A stretch of DNA of 64,000 nucleotides, taken from Cyanobacterium stanieri PCC 7202 (lineage in GTDB: Bacteria; Cyanobacteriota; Cyanobacteriia; Cyanobacteriales; Cyanobacteriaceae). Below, in pieces: positions 27,840 through 36,625 of this stretch (position 1 is its first letter; each line of letters begins with the position of its first letter). The DNA lies in NCBI GenBank assembly GCA_000317655.1, contig CP003940.1, positions 2,117,547 to 2,181,546 on the forward strand. The letters run 5' to 3'. The notes beneath the pieces were generated by a model that ran no database searches, was not told the DNA's origin, and saw only the letters and a list, made by a program, of their open reading frames with translations. Made by a program: the position numbers and the translations under genes.

Positions 27840-28755
27840 ACTCATCGTCAAAAGTGATTTGATCTGATTGGTAGGATAAAGGTTCAATATGAATTAGAAT
27901 ACGGGCAGGATAAAATTTTTCCTGCAATTTTTTCTCCACCTTTTCAGTAATCAAATGGGCTGTTTCTACGTCCTTGGGTTCTACAATCAAGTGCATTTCG
28001 ATAAATACTTGTCTACCCAATAAACCCCTAGAGGCGATGTCATGACAGTTGATGACTCCCTCTACTTCCATAACGGTTTGATAAATCGATTCAGGGGCGA
28101 TCGCCATTTGATCCACTAACCATGGTATATTGTTTCGTAAAACATCCCACCCACTCTTAAAAACCAAAAAGGCAACGGGGAAAGCTAACCATATATCAAT
28201 GGTTTGTAAAGCGATGATATAACCTTGATTGGCCGCCCAAATAGCTATCAATCCCGCCAAAACAGTGATGGTTACCCACACATCCCCCATGGTATGACTA
28301 GCATCGGCAATGAGGATTTGACTGCCCAATCTTTTACCTACTCTACGCTCATACAAAGCCACAAAAATATTAATTCCCAAGACGAGAAATAATAGCCCCA
28401 ATTCAACTACACTGATAGATACAGATTCAATCGGGTTGATGATACGGGCGATCGCACTAGAAACAATTTCAAAACAAGCAATACCCAAAAACACAGCAAT
28501 TCCCAAAGCACCAAGAGCCTCAAACTTCTGATGTCCATAGGGATGATCTCGATCAGTCATGGGGGAAGCAAATTGATTCATAACCAAACCCAAAATATTA
28601 TTTACCCCATCAGTGACACTGTGCAACGCATCAGCCTGTAAACTTAACGAGCCAGTCACCACCCCGATAATTCCTTTAATAGCCACCACTGTCATATTCA
28701 AAATCAGGGTAACTATTAATACTTTTCTAACCTTGCTCCTGATGTCTTTTACCAT
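27838..28755 (-). CDS. Cation diffusion facilitator family transporter
   Basis: A 305-residue proton-coupled metal exporter with six membrane helices. The metal site is visible as DALHSVTDGVNN in helix 2 and DASHTMGDVWV in helix 5, both with the HxxxD pattern expected for Zn(II). A cytoplasmic ferredoxin-like C-terminal domain ends with ARILIHIEPLS. The specific metal (zinc, cobalt, iron or manganese) is uncertain. A ZiaR-like sensor gene lies 4 kb away; a regulatory link is only a possibility. Confidence 0.93.
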   Translation of the reverse strand: MVKDIRSKVRKVLIVTLILNMTVVAIKGIIGVVTGSLSLQADALHSVTDGVNNILGLVMNQFASPMTDRDHPYGHQKFEALGALGIAVFLGIACFEIVSSAIARIINPIESVSISVVELGLLFLVLGINIFVALYERRVGKRLGSQILIADASHTMGDVWVTITVLAGLIAIWAANQGYIIALQTIDIWLAFPVAFLVFKSGWDVLRNNIPWLVDQMAIAPESIYQTVMEVEGVINCHDIASRGLLGRQVFIEMHLIVEPKDVETAHLITEKVEKKLQEKFYPARILIHIEPLSYQSDQITFDDE

Positions 28756-28883
28756 GACAAAAACTATGTTAATTGTTACTATTTTGTTTCATATATCTCT
28801 ACCCCTCTGCCTTCAATGTCTTCCCCTATTGCCCATTCCCCACCTCAAACAAAGCACTTTTTAATCAAAGCCTAGTTAACTCG

Positions 28884-29117
28884 AGTTCGGGATAACATTT
28901 TTAGTCTTTACAAATAAAGGTGTCAGGTATCGGGTATCAGGTGTTAGGTTAAAGAATTTACAAAAAGTCTATGCTAGGGGTTGATGAAAAAGTGGGGTCA
29001 TGAGGGAGAATTGACAATGAACAATGAACAAACTATGACCTGCAACCTGCCGCCTGAAACCTTTACGGACGTAGCATGCTACGTCCCCTACCATACTGAC
29101 AACTATTATCCCGAACT
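28884..29117. mobile_element. MITE-like element with 12-bp terminal inverted repeats
   Basis: AGTTCGGGATAA (28884-28895) is matched by its exact reverse complement at 29106-29117. The 234 bases between hold no credible gene, two runs of STRR heptads (28918-28950 and 29011-29064) and a perfect 20-bp palindrome, GGACGTAGCATGCTACGTCC (29067-29086). It occupies most of the gap upstream of the ferredoxin gene. It may be a nonautonomous element that collected STRRs. Confidence 0.55.
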
Positions 29118-29174
29118 GAGGTTAGTTATAATTGTTATGGGAAAGCCATATATTATTCAACTATATAATTGACG

Positions 29175-29540
29175 ATGCGAAACTATAAAGTCACTATTCA
29201 TAACCGCCAAAAAAATACTACTCAAACAGTGGTAGTACCCGAAGATCAGTATATTTTAAGGACCGCTGAAAATCAAGATGCCGATGCTCCCTTTTCTTGT
29301 CGCAACGGTGCTTGTACCACTTGTGCGGTAAGGGTTTTGGAAGGAGATATTTATCAACCTGAAGCCATGGGATTATCTCCTGACTTACAAAAACAAGGTT
29401 ATGCCCTTTTATGTGTCAGTTATCCCCGCTCCGATTTAGTTGTGGAAACCCAAGATGAGGATGAGGTTTACGAATTACAATTTGGTCGTTATTTTGGTCG
29501 TGGTAAAGTGCGTTTTGGTTTCCCCATTGAGGATGATTAA
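29175..29540 (+). CDS. 2Fe-2S plant-type ferredoxin
   Basis: A 121-residue ferredoxin with the cluster ligands in CRNGACTTC and a fourth Cys in ALLCVSYPRSD. The ATG at 29175 is preferred to TTG at 29169. The C-terminus is about 20 residues longer than photosynthetic PetF and ends EDD, so this is one of the accessory cyanobacterial ferredoxins, not the main photosystem I acceptor. The last codons overlap the start of the nuclease gene by eight bases. Confidence 0.92.
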   Translation: MRNYKVTIHNRQKNTTQTVVVPEDQYILRTAENQDADAPFSCRNGACTTCAVRVLEGDIYQPEAMGLSPDLQKQGYALLCVSYPRSDLVVETQDEDEVYELQFGRYFGRGKVRFGFPIEDD

Positions 29541-30015
29541 GACAATCCAAGGCTTTTTGGTGATTGTCTTCATCGGTTTGATTCTTTCTGCTTGTGAAGC
29601 AAATATTCCCGTTGATAATCTTATTTTTGGACAACTACAACGGGTAGTCAGTGGGCAAACCTTGGAGGTGATGATCAACAATCAAGTTTATGGGGTAAGG
29701 TTGATTGGTTTTGATGTGCCAGAAAATCAGCAGGAAATGGCTAAAAAAAACATGGTGAACTTACTTACAAATCATGGTCAAAACCCTACTCATTTGGTTT
29801 CCCTTACCCTAAAAACAGATTTAACCTCAAAAGATTCCTTTGGTCGCCTTTGGGCTTATGTATGGTTAAATAATCTGTTTCTAAACAGAACTATGATTGA
29901 AGAAGGAAGGGCGATCGCCAATTTGACTTATACTGATGGTAAATATGATGACATGTTGATCAACGCCCAACATTACGCCCGAATTATGGGCAAGGGAGTT
30001 TGGGGAAATAATTAA
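29533..30015 (+). CDS. Secreted lipoprotein thermonuclease (SNase-like)
   Basis: The ATG at 29533 gives 160 residues with a lipoprotein signal (MIKTIQGFLVIVF, then LILSAC, Cys near residue 20). The staphylococcal-nuclease-like core shows VRLIGFDVPE and DSFGRLWAYVWL, with the conserved Arg and Glu, and IEEGRAIA. It probably cleaves DNA or RNA outside the inner membrane. Upstream extension of the frame lies inside the ferredoxin gene and is not credible. The 8-base overlap suggests coupled translation with the ferredoxin. Confidence 0.9.
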   Translation: MIKTIQGFLVIVFIGLILSACEANIPVDNLIFGQLQRVVSGQTLEVMINNQVYGVRLIGFDVPENQQEMAKKNMVNLLTNHGQNPTHLVSLTLKTDLTSKDSFGRLWAYVWLNNLFLNRTMIEEGRAIANLTYTDGKYDDMLINAQHYARIMGKGVWGNN

Positions 30016-30071
30016 TCAGAGAAAGAAAACCTGCAACCTAATCATACTGATAAATCCCGCACTTAAGTTAC

Positions 30072-30878
30072 TTAGGTTTCCGACGCAGACTGCTGATTGA
30101 GTAGAGGAGAAAAATACGCCACCAAAGCCCCTAAAATAAAACCAATCACATTACGGAACAAAGGTAGCCACTCAGTAGTACGAGTCACCACAGGCCCCAT
30201 ACCAAAAGCAATAAATAAAATCCCCCACAAAGGAGAAATAATTAACACCCATTGCCAAGCAAAAACCTGTCCCTCCTTACGAGGTAAAGCAGCCAAACCG
30301 AAAATAACACCCCCCACCACAGAAGTAATTAAAGTTAAAATCCATTGTTCTCGAGGCAATCCCGGCACCACCAAACAGCCCCCATCTTGTAAACAAGTTT
30401 TCACCGTATCCATTGCCGTCACAATAGAATTATTTTCGCCATTTTCACGGACATAATACATATTACCGAAACGAGTTTGTAGTTCAATCCAGAAAGTACG
30501 AGGTAATAAAGGATAGACATCATCTCCCACACTAAAAGCTAATAAATTACCACCTCTGCCATCTGCCACCAATAAAATACTCTGCTCATCCAAATTCCAA
30601 AACTTAATTACAGCCCTTCCGGGGGATTGGTCATACTGGGTTAAAACTCTCAACTTCCAGCCTGTTTCCTGCTCAAACTTTTCAAACTCTTCAATTAAAG
30701 ATTGTTCCTGCAAATCAGGCAAATAATTTGCCAAATCCACCACGGGAGTAACTTCTGCAGGTAATAATTCAGGATTATTCACTGCATAGGCAGGTTGAGG
30801 ATTAGAGAACCATGTTGTAATGGTTAGGAGACAAATGGTTAAGGATAAAAATATTTTAGTAAGAAGACGACTGTCCAT
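30072..30878 (-). CDS. psb32: Photosystem II repair protein Psb32 (TPM domain)
   Basis: Starts at the ATG at 30878 (MDSRLLTKIFLSL), giving 268 residues with a signal peptide ending near QPAYA. The lumenal TPM domain runs from LLPAEVTPVVDLANYLPD through KLRVLTQYDQSPGRAVIKFW, closely like plant TLP18.3 and cyanobacterial Psb32, which protect and help repair photosystem II. At least two hydrophobic C-terminal segments follow (LITSVVGGVIFGLAALP and VLIISPLWGILFIAFG). The frame extends 52 codons upstream, into the divergent promoter region, without similarity. Confidence 0.88.
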   Translation of the reverse strand: MDSRLLTKIFLSLTICLLTITTWFSNPQPAYAVNNPELLPAEVTPVVDLANYLPDLQEQSLIEEFEKFEQETGWKLRVLTQYDQSPGRAVIKFWNLDEQSILLVADGRGGNLLAFSVGDDVYPLLPRTFWIELQTRFGNMYYVRENGENNSIVTAMDTVKTCLQDGGCLVVPGLPREQWILTLITSVVGGVIFGLAALPRKEGQVFAWQWVLIISPLWGILFIAFGMGPVVTRTTEWLPLFRNVIGFILGALVAYFSPLLNQQSASET

Positions 30879-31115
30879 AGTTTCTAACGAAAGATTACTT
30901 TTTGATAAGGGTTTTTTAAGGTTTGTTACAAATATTAACTTTAATTTTAACTTACCTTTGGTAGGTAAAAACATATTTATCAAAAAAACTATTGTCTTTT
31001 GTCTCTTGCCTATGTCCACCACGTGACTTCTCATTATCCTTCATTGATTGTAGAAAATAGGAAAAAGTATCATTTTCAGGTAAACTTCATAACAGTTCAT
31101 TTCCATGTATCGACC

Positions 31116-32855
31116 TTGAAAACCAAAGCAAAATCAATCTACTGGCAATTAGTACCCTATATCCGCCCTCAACTAAAAACCATTCTCGGAGCATTTGTAT
31201 GTACCATTGGTTTTACCATTTTTTGGCCTATTTTGGCTTGGTTAGCAGGAGAAATGGCAGAATATGTGGGACAAGGGGATTTAACCTCCATTATCTCCCT
31301 AGCAGGACTTGCAGCGGTAATATTTTTGGTTAGGGGTATTGTGCAATATGGGCAAGACACCTTGATGGCAAAAGCCGCTTTATATATTGCCCTTGACTTG
31401 CGTAAATTGGTTTATGGACATTTGCAAAAATTGAGTCTTAGCTATTTTGAATCAGCAAAAACAGGGGATTTGTCCTATCGCTTAACGGAAGATGTGGACA
31501 AAATAGGAGAGGTAATTAATAAAATATTCCAGCAATTTTTACCTAGTATTTTACAATTAATTGCGGTTTTAGGATATATGATTTATGTCAATTGGCAGTT
31601 AACAATTTCTACTTTAATTGTTGCTCCCTTGATGGCATTATTAATTGGTGCTTTTGGTTCTAGGCTATTGGAACTAACCAGAAAAAGTCAAAATCGTATT
31701 TCTAATTTATCTGCATTGATTACGGAGGTTTTTGGGGGTATTAGATTAGTACAGGCCTTTGCGGCAGAAGAATATGAAATAAATCGCTTTGGCATTGAGG
31801 CTGAAAATAATCGCAAAAGTAAATTTGCCGCCGAAAGAATTAAGGCTTTACAGTTTGTGGTGGTGGGTTTTTTGGAGGCGATGAGCGTCATTTTACTTTT
31901 CTTTCTTGGGGGGTGGCAAATTTCTCAAGGTAATATGACGGGTACAGATTTTGTCAGTTACATTGCGGCGGTGGCTTTGTTAATCGATCCTATTTCTATC
32001 ACTACAAATAATTATAATGAGTTTAAACAGGGAGAGGCTTCGGTTGAGCGGATTTTTGAGTTGTTAAGTTTACAACCTTTGGTAATAGAAAAAAAAGAAC
32101 CAATTATTATTGAAAAGGCTACAGGATTGGTGGAATATAAAAATGTTAGTTTTGCTTATAATGATGATAAATTAGTTTTAAATAATATTAATTTATCAGT
32201 CAAAAAAGGAGAAACCATCGCCCTTGTGGGTAGCTCTGGAGCAGGTAAAAGTACCATGGTAAATTTATTGCCTCGCTTTTATGATGTAACTTCGGGGGAG
32301 ATTTTAATTGATGGTATTAATGTAAAAGATTTGACCATTAAAAGTCTGAGAAAACAAATTGGTATTGTTCCCCAAGAAACCAATTTATTTTCAGGAACCA
32401 TTGCTGATAATATTGCTTTTGGGCAAACAGATTTTGATATTCAATTAGTAGAAAGAGCCGCCATGATTGCTAATGCAGATCATTTTGTGAAGGATTTAAC
32501 CCAAGGTTATTATAGTTATGTGGGAGAAAGGGGCATTAGTTTATCAGGGGGACAAAGACAGCGCATTGCGATCGCACGGGCAATGTTTTTAGATCCTCCC
32601 ATTCTGATTTTAGATGAAGCTACATCCGCCCTTGACTCTGAATCAGAAGCCCTTGTGCAAGAAGCCCTAGAAAGAATTATGCAAGAGCGCACGGTGTTTG
32701 TAATTGCCCATCGTCTCGCCACAGTCAGAAGGGCAGATCGCATTTTGGTATTAGAACAGGGTAAAATTATAGAATCAGGTACCCATGAGCAATTATTGGA
32801 ACGAAATGGACGCTATGCCAGTTTCCATGCTCAACAATTTTATGATAACCAATAA
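31116..32855 (+). CDS. ABC transporter, fused permease and ATPase (exporter type)
   Basis: About 579 residues: a six-helix exporter domain followed by an ATPase. The Walker A loop is ALVGSSGAGKSTMVNL, the signature is ISLSGGQRQRIAIARA, Walker B is ILILDEATSALDSE and the H-loop is VIAHRLATV. It resembles MsbA-like half transporters that act as dimers; the substrate (lipid, peptide or drug) cannot be read from sequence. The start is uncertain because no in-frame ATG fits; TTG at 31116 (then KTKAKSIYWQLVPYIRPQ) is the best family match. Confidence 0.9.
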   Translation: MKTKAKSIYWQLVPYIRPQLKTILGAFVCTIGFTIFWPILAWLAGEMAEYVGQGDLTSIISLAGLAAVIFLVRGIVQYGQDTLMAKAALYIALDLRKLVYGHLQKLSLSYFESAKTGDLSYRLTEDVDKIGEVINKIFQQFLPSILQLIAVLGYMIYVNWQLTISTLIVAPLMALLIGAFGSRLLELTRKSQNRISNLSALITEVFGGIRLVQAFAAEEYEINRFGIEAENNRKSKFAAERIKALQFVVVGFLEAMSVILLFFLGGWQISQGNMTGTDFVSYIAAVALLIDPISITTNNYNEFKQGEASVERIFELLSLQPLVIEKKEPIIIEKATGLVEYKNVSFAYNDDKLVLNNINLSVKKGETIALVGSSGAGKSTMVNLLPRFYDVTSGEILIDGINVKDLTIKSLRKQIGIVPQETNLFSGTIADNIAFGQTDFDIQLVERAAMIANADHFVKDLTQGYYSYVGERGISLSGGQRQRIAIARAMFLDPPILILDEATSALDSESEALVQEALERIMQERTVFVIAHRLATVRRADRILVLEQGKIIESGTHEQLLERNGRYASFHAQQFYDNQ

Positions 32856-32971
32856 TTAATTTGGTTTTTGAAACCTGAAAATAATGGTGTATTAGCCAAA
32901 AAAATATCTGGATGATCAGGTTAATATAGTAATCATCATAAAAGCTATCAAAAATTTTTTATCAATTGATT

Positions 32972-33367
32972 ATGGAAATTCCTTCCTCTCGTGTGAATCA
33001 GTCAGAAAATGAATTAGTTTCCTGCTCTCCCCATGAAGTGGATAATAACTTATTGACAGTATTTGAAGGAAAAATTTTGAGCTATGAAAAATCCCAGAGA
33101 ATGGCAGATTTTTTTGGTTTGTTGGGAGATTCTAATCGTCTGAGAATTTTGTCAGTATTAGCTCAAGAGGAAATGTGTGTCTGTGACTTGGCGACAATGT
33201 TAAAAATGAGTGAGTCGGCAGTTTCCCATCAATTACGGACTTTAAAGTCCATGCGTTTAGTGGCTTATCATAAAAGGGGTAGAAGAGTTTATTATCGTCT
33301 TTTGGATCATCATGTCCTGGAATTATATCGCTCCGTAGCTGAACATTTGGATGAGATAGATTGTTAA
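32972..33367 (+). CDS. ArsR/SmtB-family metal sensor, ZiaR-like
   Basis: A 131-residue winged-helix repressor. The alpha-3N cysteine site is MCVCDLA (C69, C71). The DNA helix is SESAVSHQLRTLKSMRLV. The alpha-5 site carries D112, H114, H125 and E128, matching SmtB ligands. Having both sites is the ZiaR pattern, so Zn(II) is the likely effector. The partner P-type ATPase ziaA is not adjacent; the nearest neighbours are an ABC exporter and cp12. ATG at 32972 is preferred to TTG at 32966. A GATGAT/ATCATC inverted pair lies in the 100 bases upstream. Confidence 0.9.
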   Translation: MEIPSSRVNQSENELVSCSPHEVDNNLLTVFEGKILSYEKSQRMADFFGLLGDSNRLRILSVLAQEEMCVCDLATMLKMSESAVSHQLRTLKSMRLVAYHKRGRRVYYRLLDHHVLELYRSVAEHLDEIDC

Positions 33368-33524
33368 AAAAAACTACCTAAATAGCCTTGGGAAAGTCCT
33401 TATTCTCTTTACTATAGAGCTTAGAAGGAATCGGTTTTTTTGGCTAGTAGAATTATCCCCATAACAAAGATCTTAATTCTGTTATAAGCTATAAAGGAAT
33501 AACAAAATCATAAGGTATCCAACT

Positions 33525-33749
33525 ATGAGTAACATACAAGATCAAATTCAAGAAGAGTTAAAACAAGCTAGGGAAGTATGTAGTACAGAGGGAGCTACTT
33601 CTGGTGATTGTGCTGCGGCATGGGATGCTGTGGAAGAATTACAGGCAGAGGCTTCTCACCAACAACAAGGAGAGAAAAAGAAAACTTCTTTAGAGCAATA
33701 TTGTGATGATAATCCCGATGCGGCTGAGTGTCGTGTCTATGACGACTAA
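33525..33749 (+). CDS. cp12: CP12, Calvin cycle regulator
   Basis: A 74-residue, partly disordered protein that joins GAPDH and phosphoribulokinase into an inactive complex in the dark. Both redox cysteine pairs are present: C19/C29 and C60/C69. The core motif AWDAVEELQAEASHQ is intact, and the C-terminal YCDDNPDAAECRVYDD that enters GAPDH is canonical. It has its own upstream gap and a terminator downstream, so it is probably monocistronic. Confidence 0.97.
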   Translation: MSNIQDQIQEELKQAREVCSTEGATSGDCAAAWDAVEELQAEASHQQQGEKKKTSLEQYCDDNPDAAECRVYDD

Positions 33750-33780
33750 TTGTCCTATTTGTTGTTTAATAAGAGCAGGG

Positions 33781-33804
33781 GGTGGGGTTATCCCACCTCT
33801 TTTT
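33781..33804 (+). terminator. Rho-independent terminator of cp12
   Basis: GGTGGG (33781-33786) pairs with CCCACC (33792-33797), followed by TCTTTTTG. It starts about 30 bases after the cp12 stop. Confidence 0.8.
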
Positions 33805-33829
33805 GCGGTGAGTATTTTAATTTTTTATT

Positions 33830-34423
33830 ATGGAAGATACGTTATTAAGGGCTTTAGTTTGGACTAATTACAAGTTGTTTTTAGTTTTTTGTTTATTGTT
33901 TCCTCTCGGTTTATCTGTGTGGAGTTTGTTTGCCAAGATTCCTTCTATTCAACGATTATTATTAATTTTTTGGCGGGTGGCTAGTCTATTGGCGATCGCC
34001 ATTTATTTGTTTATTCCTGTGTGGCAATTGGGATATTTGGCATGGTTTATCGGTCATATTTTAATTGTCATCAGTCTATGGTTTTGGGTGGACATTAATG
34101 ATGAGATTCAAGATTTACCCAAAAGTCCTTTGCGTTTATTGCTCACTTCATGGCGTTGGGCAACTTCTATTTATGGTATCCTAGGGGCGATCGCCTTTAC
34201 TCCCTTTTTACGATGTACTTTTTCAGAAGATGCAGCGGTGGAAAAGGTTTGTCGAGCATGGTTAGAAGCACCATGGCATTATAAAAGCTGGTTTCACCCC
34301 AACGCTACCACAGGATTTTTAGGTTTTTTGGGTATGTCAGGACTAATTATCTATGGTATCTATCTACTTTATTTCCTTGTTTTTCGTCTCATTAAACAAG
34401 GTAGAATCGCCATCGAACAATAG
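33830..34423 (+). CDS. DUF3177 family membrane protein
   Basis: A 197-residue protein with about five hydrophobic segments (for example LVFCLLFPLGLSVWSL, LGYLAWFIGHILIVISLWFW and FLGFLGMSGLIIYGIYLLYF). A segment with two cysteines, FLRCTFSEDAAVEKVCRAWLE, lies between helices 3 and 4. This is a cyanobacteria-specific family of unknown function. It starts 26 bases after the cp12 terminator, so it is probably independent of cp12. Confidence 0.8.
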   Translation: MEDTLLRALVWTNYKLFLVFCLLFPLGLSVWSLFAKIPSIQRLLLIFWRVASLLAIAIYLFIPVWQLGYLAWFIGHILIVISLWFWVDINDEIQDLPKSPLRLLLTSWRWATSIYGILGAIAFTPFLRCTFSEDAAVEKVCRAWLEAPWHYKSWFHPNATTGFLGFLGMSGLIIYGIYLLYFLVFRLIKQGRIAIEQ

Positions 34424-34427
34424 TGGG

Positions 34428-34463
34428 AGGTTTCAGATGTCAGGCATCAGGTTTCAGGTGTTA
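34428..34463. repeat. STRR array, TTTCAGG/TGTCAGG heptads
   Basis: About five degenerate heptads (AGGTTTCAGATGTCAGGCAT and onward) directly after the DUF3177 stop. These are the reverse complement of the ACCTGAC units seen elsewhere in the window. Confidence 0.7.
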
Positions 34464-34530
34464 AATTCATTCATTGCCTCCTAAGTTATAACACCATTTC
34501 CCACCGTCGTTTTTTCACAAAACCCAAGTT

Positions 34531-34818
34531 ATGAATAACCTACTGTTCAAAATTGAAGAATATAGCAAGGACAACCCCCAATTAGTGGTAGTTGTACAAG
34601 CACAAGACAACGGACAAAATCTGGAAATTATGACCTTTAGGGGCTTTTCTAGTAATCTAACAGGAGCCACGGAATATGACCCAGATTTGCCTGTATTATC
34701 ATCTTCTGGGATAATTTTATCTGTTGACCTACTCCAAGCCCCCTATAACCCAGTCAACCCCCAATATATTCAACAAAATTTGACCCCTGCACAATTTGAA
34801 GCAAACTTTTTGTCCTAA
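34531..34818 (+). CDS. Conserved hypothetical protein upstream of cpcF
   Basis: A 95-residue acidic soluble protein. The N-terminal half reads as beta strands (PQLVVVVQAQDNGQNLEIMT), then FRGFSSNLTGATEYDPDLPV, then VDLLQAPYNPVNPQYIQQNL. I do not recognise a named domain; it looks like a conserved cyanobacterial family. It ends nine bases before cpcF and is surely co-transcribed with it, so a role around phycobilisomes or thylakoids is possible but unproven. Confidence 0.7.
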   Translation: MNNLLFKIEEYSKDNPQLVVVVQAQDNGQNLEIMTFRGFSSNLTGATEYDPDLPVLSSSGIILSVDLLQAPYNPVNPQYIQQNLTPAQFEANFLS

Positions 34819-34827
34819 AAATTAACC

Positions 34828-35469
34828 ATGACAGAGACTATCACCCCTGTAAATGATTTAATCAAGGCTGTAGAAGAAGCCGATTCTGCCTCCAAATTGT
34901 TTTTAGCTGTTAGTAATTTGGCTAAAGTGCGATCGCCCCTAGCCATACCCACCCTGATAGAAGTATTAGGATATAACAACCCCGGTGCCGCCGTTGCCGC
35001 CACAGAAGGATTAATCGCTCTAGGAGAAACTGCCATTACCTCCCTCCTCGAAAATGTTGACGACTACAACTATGGGGCAAGAGCATGGGCTATCAGAGTA
35101 TTTGCAGGAATTGGCGACCCCCGCGCCTTACAATTACTCTTAAAAGCCGCCAGTAGTGACTTCTCCCTCAGCGTCAGAAGAGCCGCCACCAAAGGTTTAG
35201 GTACCATTAAATGGCAACAAATTCCCTCTGACACATTATCCCAAACCCAACAACAAATATTAGATACCCTCCTCATCACTGCCCAGGATGGAGAATGGGT
35301 GGTACGTTATGCCACCGTAGTTTCCCTCGCCAATCTTTATCCAGCTGTCCATAATCTGGATCTGAAAAATATCATTGAAAAAACCCTCATCAGCTTAAGA
35401 GATAGTGACCCAGAAATCGCCATCACAACTCGCTCAAAATTGGCACTTCAAAATTTAGCAAAGGGATAA
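34828..35469 (+). CDS. cpcF: Phycocyanobilin lyase subunit CpcF-like
   Basis: A 213-residue HEAT/PBS-lyase protein. The N-terminus (DLIKAVEEADSASKLFLAV), LAIPTLIEVLGYNNPGAAVA and YNYGARAWAIRVFAGIGDPR match CpcF, the smaller half of the CpcE/CpcF lyase that attaches phycocyanobilin to Cys-84 of alpha-phycocyanin. cpcE and the phycocyanin operon are not in the window. A related bilin lyase or NblB-type function cannot be fully excluded because the fold is shared. Confidence 0.85.
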   Translation: MTETITPVNDLIKAVEEADSASKLFLAVSNLAKVRSPLAIPTLIEVLGYNNPGAAVAATEGLIALGETAITSLLENVDDYNYGARAWAIRVFAGIGDPRALQLLLKAASSDFSLSVRRAATKGLGTIKWQQIPSDTLSQTQQQILDTLLITAQDGEWVVRYATVVSLANLYPAVHNLDLKNIIEKTLISLRDSDPEIAITTRSKLALQNLAKG

Positions 35470-35604
35470 TCATAACTCAAAGCAACTTTTATTATTATGA
35501 CATTTTAATTTTTTTATTCGATAAATAACTATAATAAATCTAAATTCTGTGTTATCAAATATCAGCTAGTTTCGTGTAAACCCAATACAAAGGAACGAAC
35601 TACA

Positions 35605-36588
35605 ATGGAAATAAAAAGACTGTGGGAAACAATTAACTATTTTGAGATTTTTCCTTGGTTAAATTGTTTACAAAATATTTTTTCCTTTTCTCAAAATAAT
35701 CACTTCAAACCAAATATAACTATGAATTTGATTTTAATAAATCCCTCCCAAAGCGAACTTTCATCCCATACCTTAAACTATCTAAATCAGCAAAAAACAA
35801 ACCTAAAAATAATTAATAACACAGAACAAATAGAAGCATCAACATTAGAAAGAATTACCAATATAATTTGCTTTCCAGATAATGATAATAAACGTTTATT
35901 TGAGTTAATTAATAATACCCTAAAACCAGAAGAAACTTTGCTGTTTGATTTTCATAACCCCACCCAAGAAATCAAAAATTTATGGGGTACGGTGGATGAT
36001 ATTGTCATGGGGGGAGTAAGTCAAAGTAGCCTGAAAATTGGTAACCAAAAAGTAATCTTTAGTGGTATGGTTTCCACCGCTAACAATGGCGGTTTTGCTT
36101 CGGTAAGGACGAAAAACTTTCCTCAACCATGGGATTTATCAAATTATCAGGGTATTCGCTTAAAAGTACGAGGAGACGGAAAACGCTATAAATTTATTAC
36201 CCGTTGCGAAGGGAAATGGGATGGTTTAAGCTATTGCCACTCTTTTGATACCGATGGTAACGATAACGTCATTGACATTAAATTCACTGATTTAATCCCT
36301 GTATTCAGAGCCAAAACTGTACCAGAAGCTGATAAATTTGATTCTAGCCAAATGTATTCTATGCAATTGATGCTCAGTAAATTTGAATATGATGGGGATT
36401 ACAACCCCACTTTTGAAGCAGGTAGTTTCGCCCTAGAAATTGAGTCTATCACTGCCTATGGAGCAGAAAATGTACCGCAAATCATTCTGATGGGCAATCC
36501 TAGTCAATGGCAAGATATAAGCCTTAATGGTTCATTTTTGAGAACCTATGCCGAAGTACCCGAAGATTTAAATTTTGGCATTGCTTAA
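35605..36588 (+). CDS. CIA30-domain protein with unusual N-terminal extension
   Basis: The C-terminal 210 residues form a CIA30 (NDUFAF1-like) beta-sandwich: TLLFDFHNPTQEIKNLWGTV, DIVMGGVSQSSLKI, TANNGGFASVRTKNF, and FEAGSFALEIESITAYG. CIA30 proteins assist assembly of complex I in mitochondria; in cyanobacteria and plastids, related proteins are linked to photosynthetic complexes. The first 115 residues (NLILINPSQSELSSHTLNYL, then NIICFPDNDNK) look like a decayed or shortened dinucleotide-fold partner without the glycine motif. That reading is inference. Confidence 0.8.
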   Translation: MEIKRLWETINYFEIFPWLNCLQNIFSFSQNNHFKPNITMNLILINPSQSELSSHTLNYLNQQKTNLKIINNTEQIEASTLERITNIICFPDNDNKRLFELINNTLKPEETLLFDFHNPTQEIKNLWGTVDDIVMGGVSQSSLKIGNQKVIFSGMVSTANNGGFASVRTKNFPQPWDLSNYQGIRLKVRGDGKRYKFITRCEGKWDGLSYCHSFDTDGNDNVIDIKFTDLIPVFRAKTVPEADKFDSSQMYSMQLMLSKFEYDGDYNPTFEAGSFALEIESITAYGAENVPQIILMGNPSQWQDISLNGSFLRTYAEVPEDLNFGIA

Positions 36589-36625
36589 TCAGGGGATAAA
36601 ATATAGTTGAATAATGACTATTTGT

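Noticed and set aside
30879-31034. Upstream extension of the psb32 frame
   Set aside because: No similarity, no signal peptide and it runs into the divergent promoter; the ATG at 30878 starts a good signal peptide.
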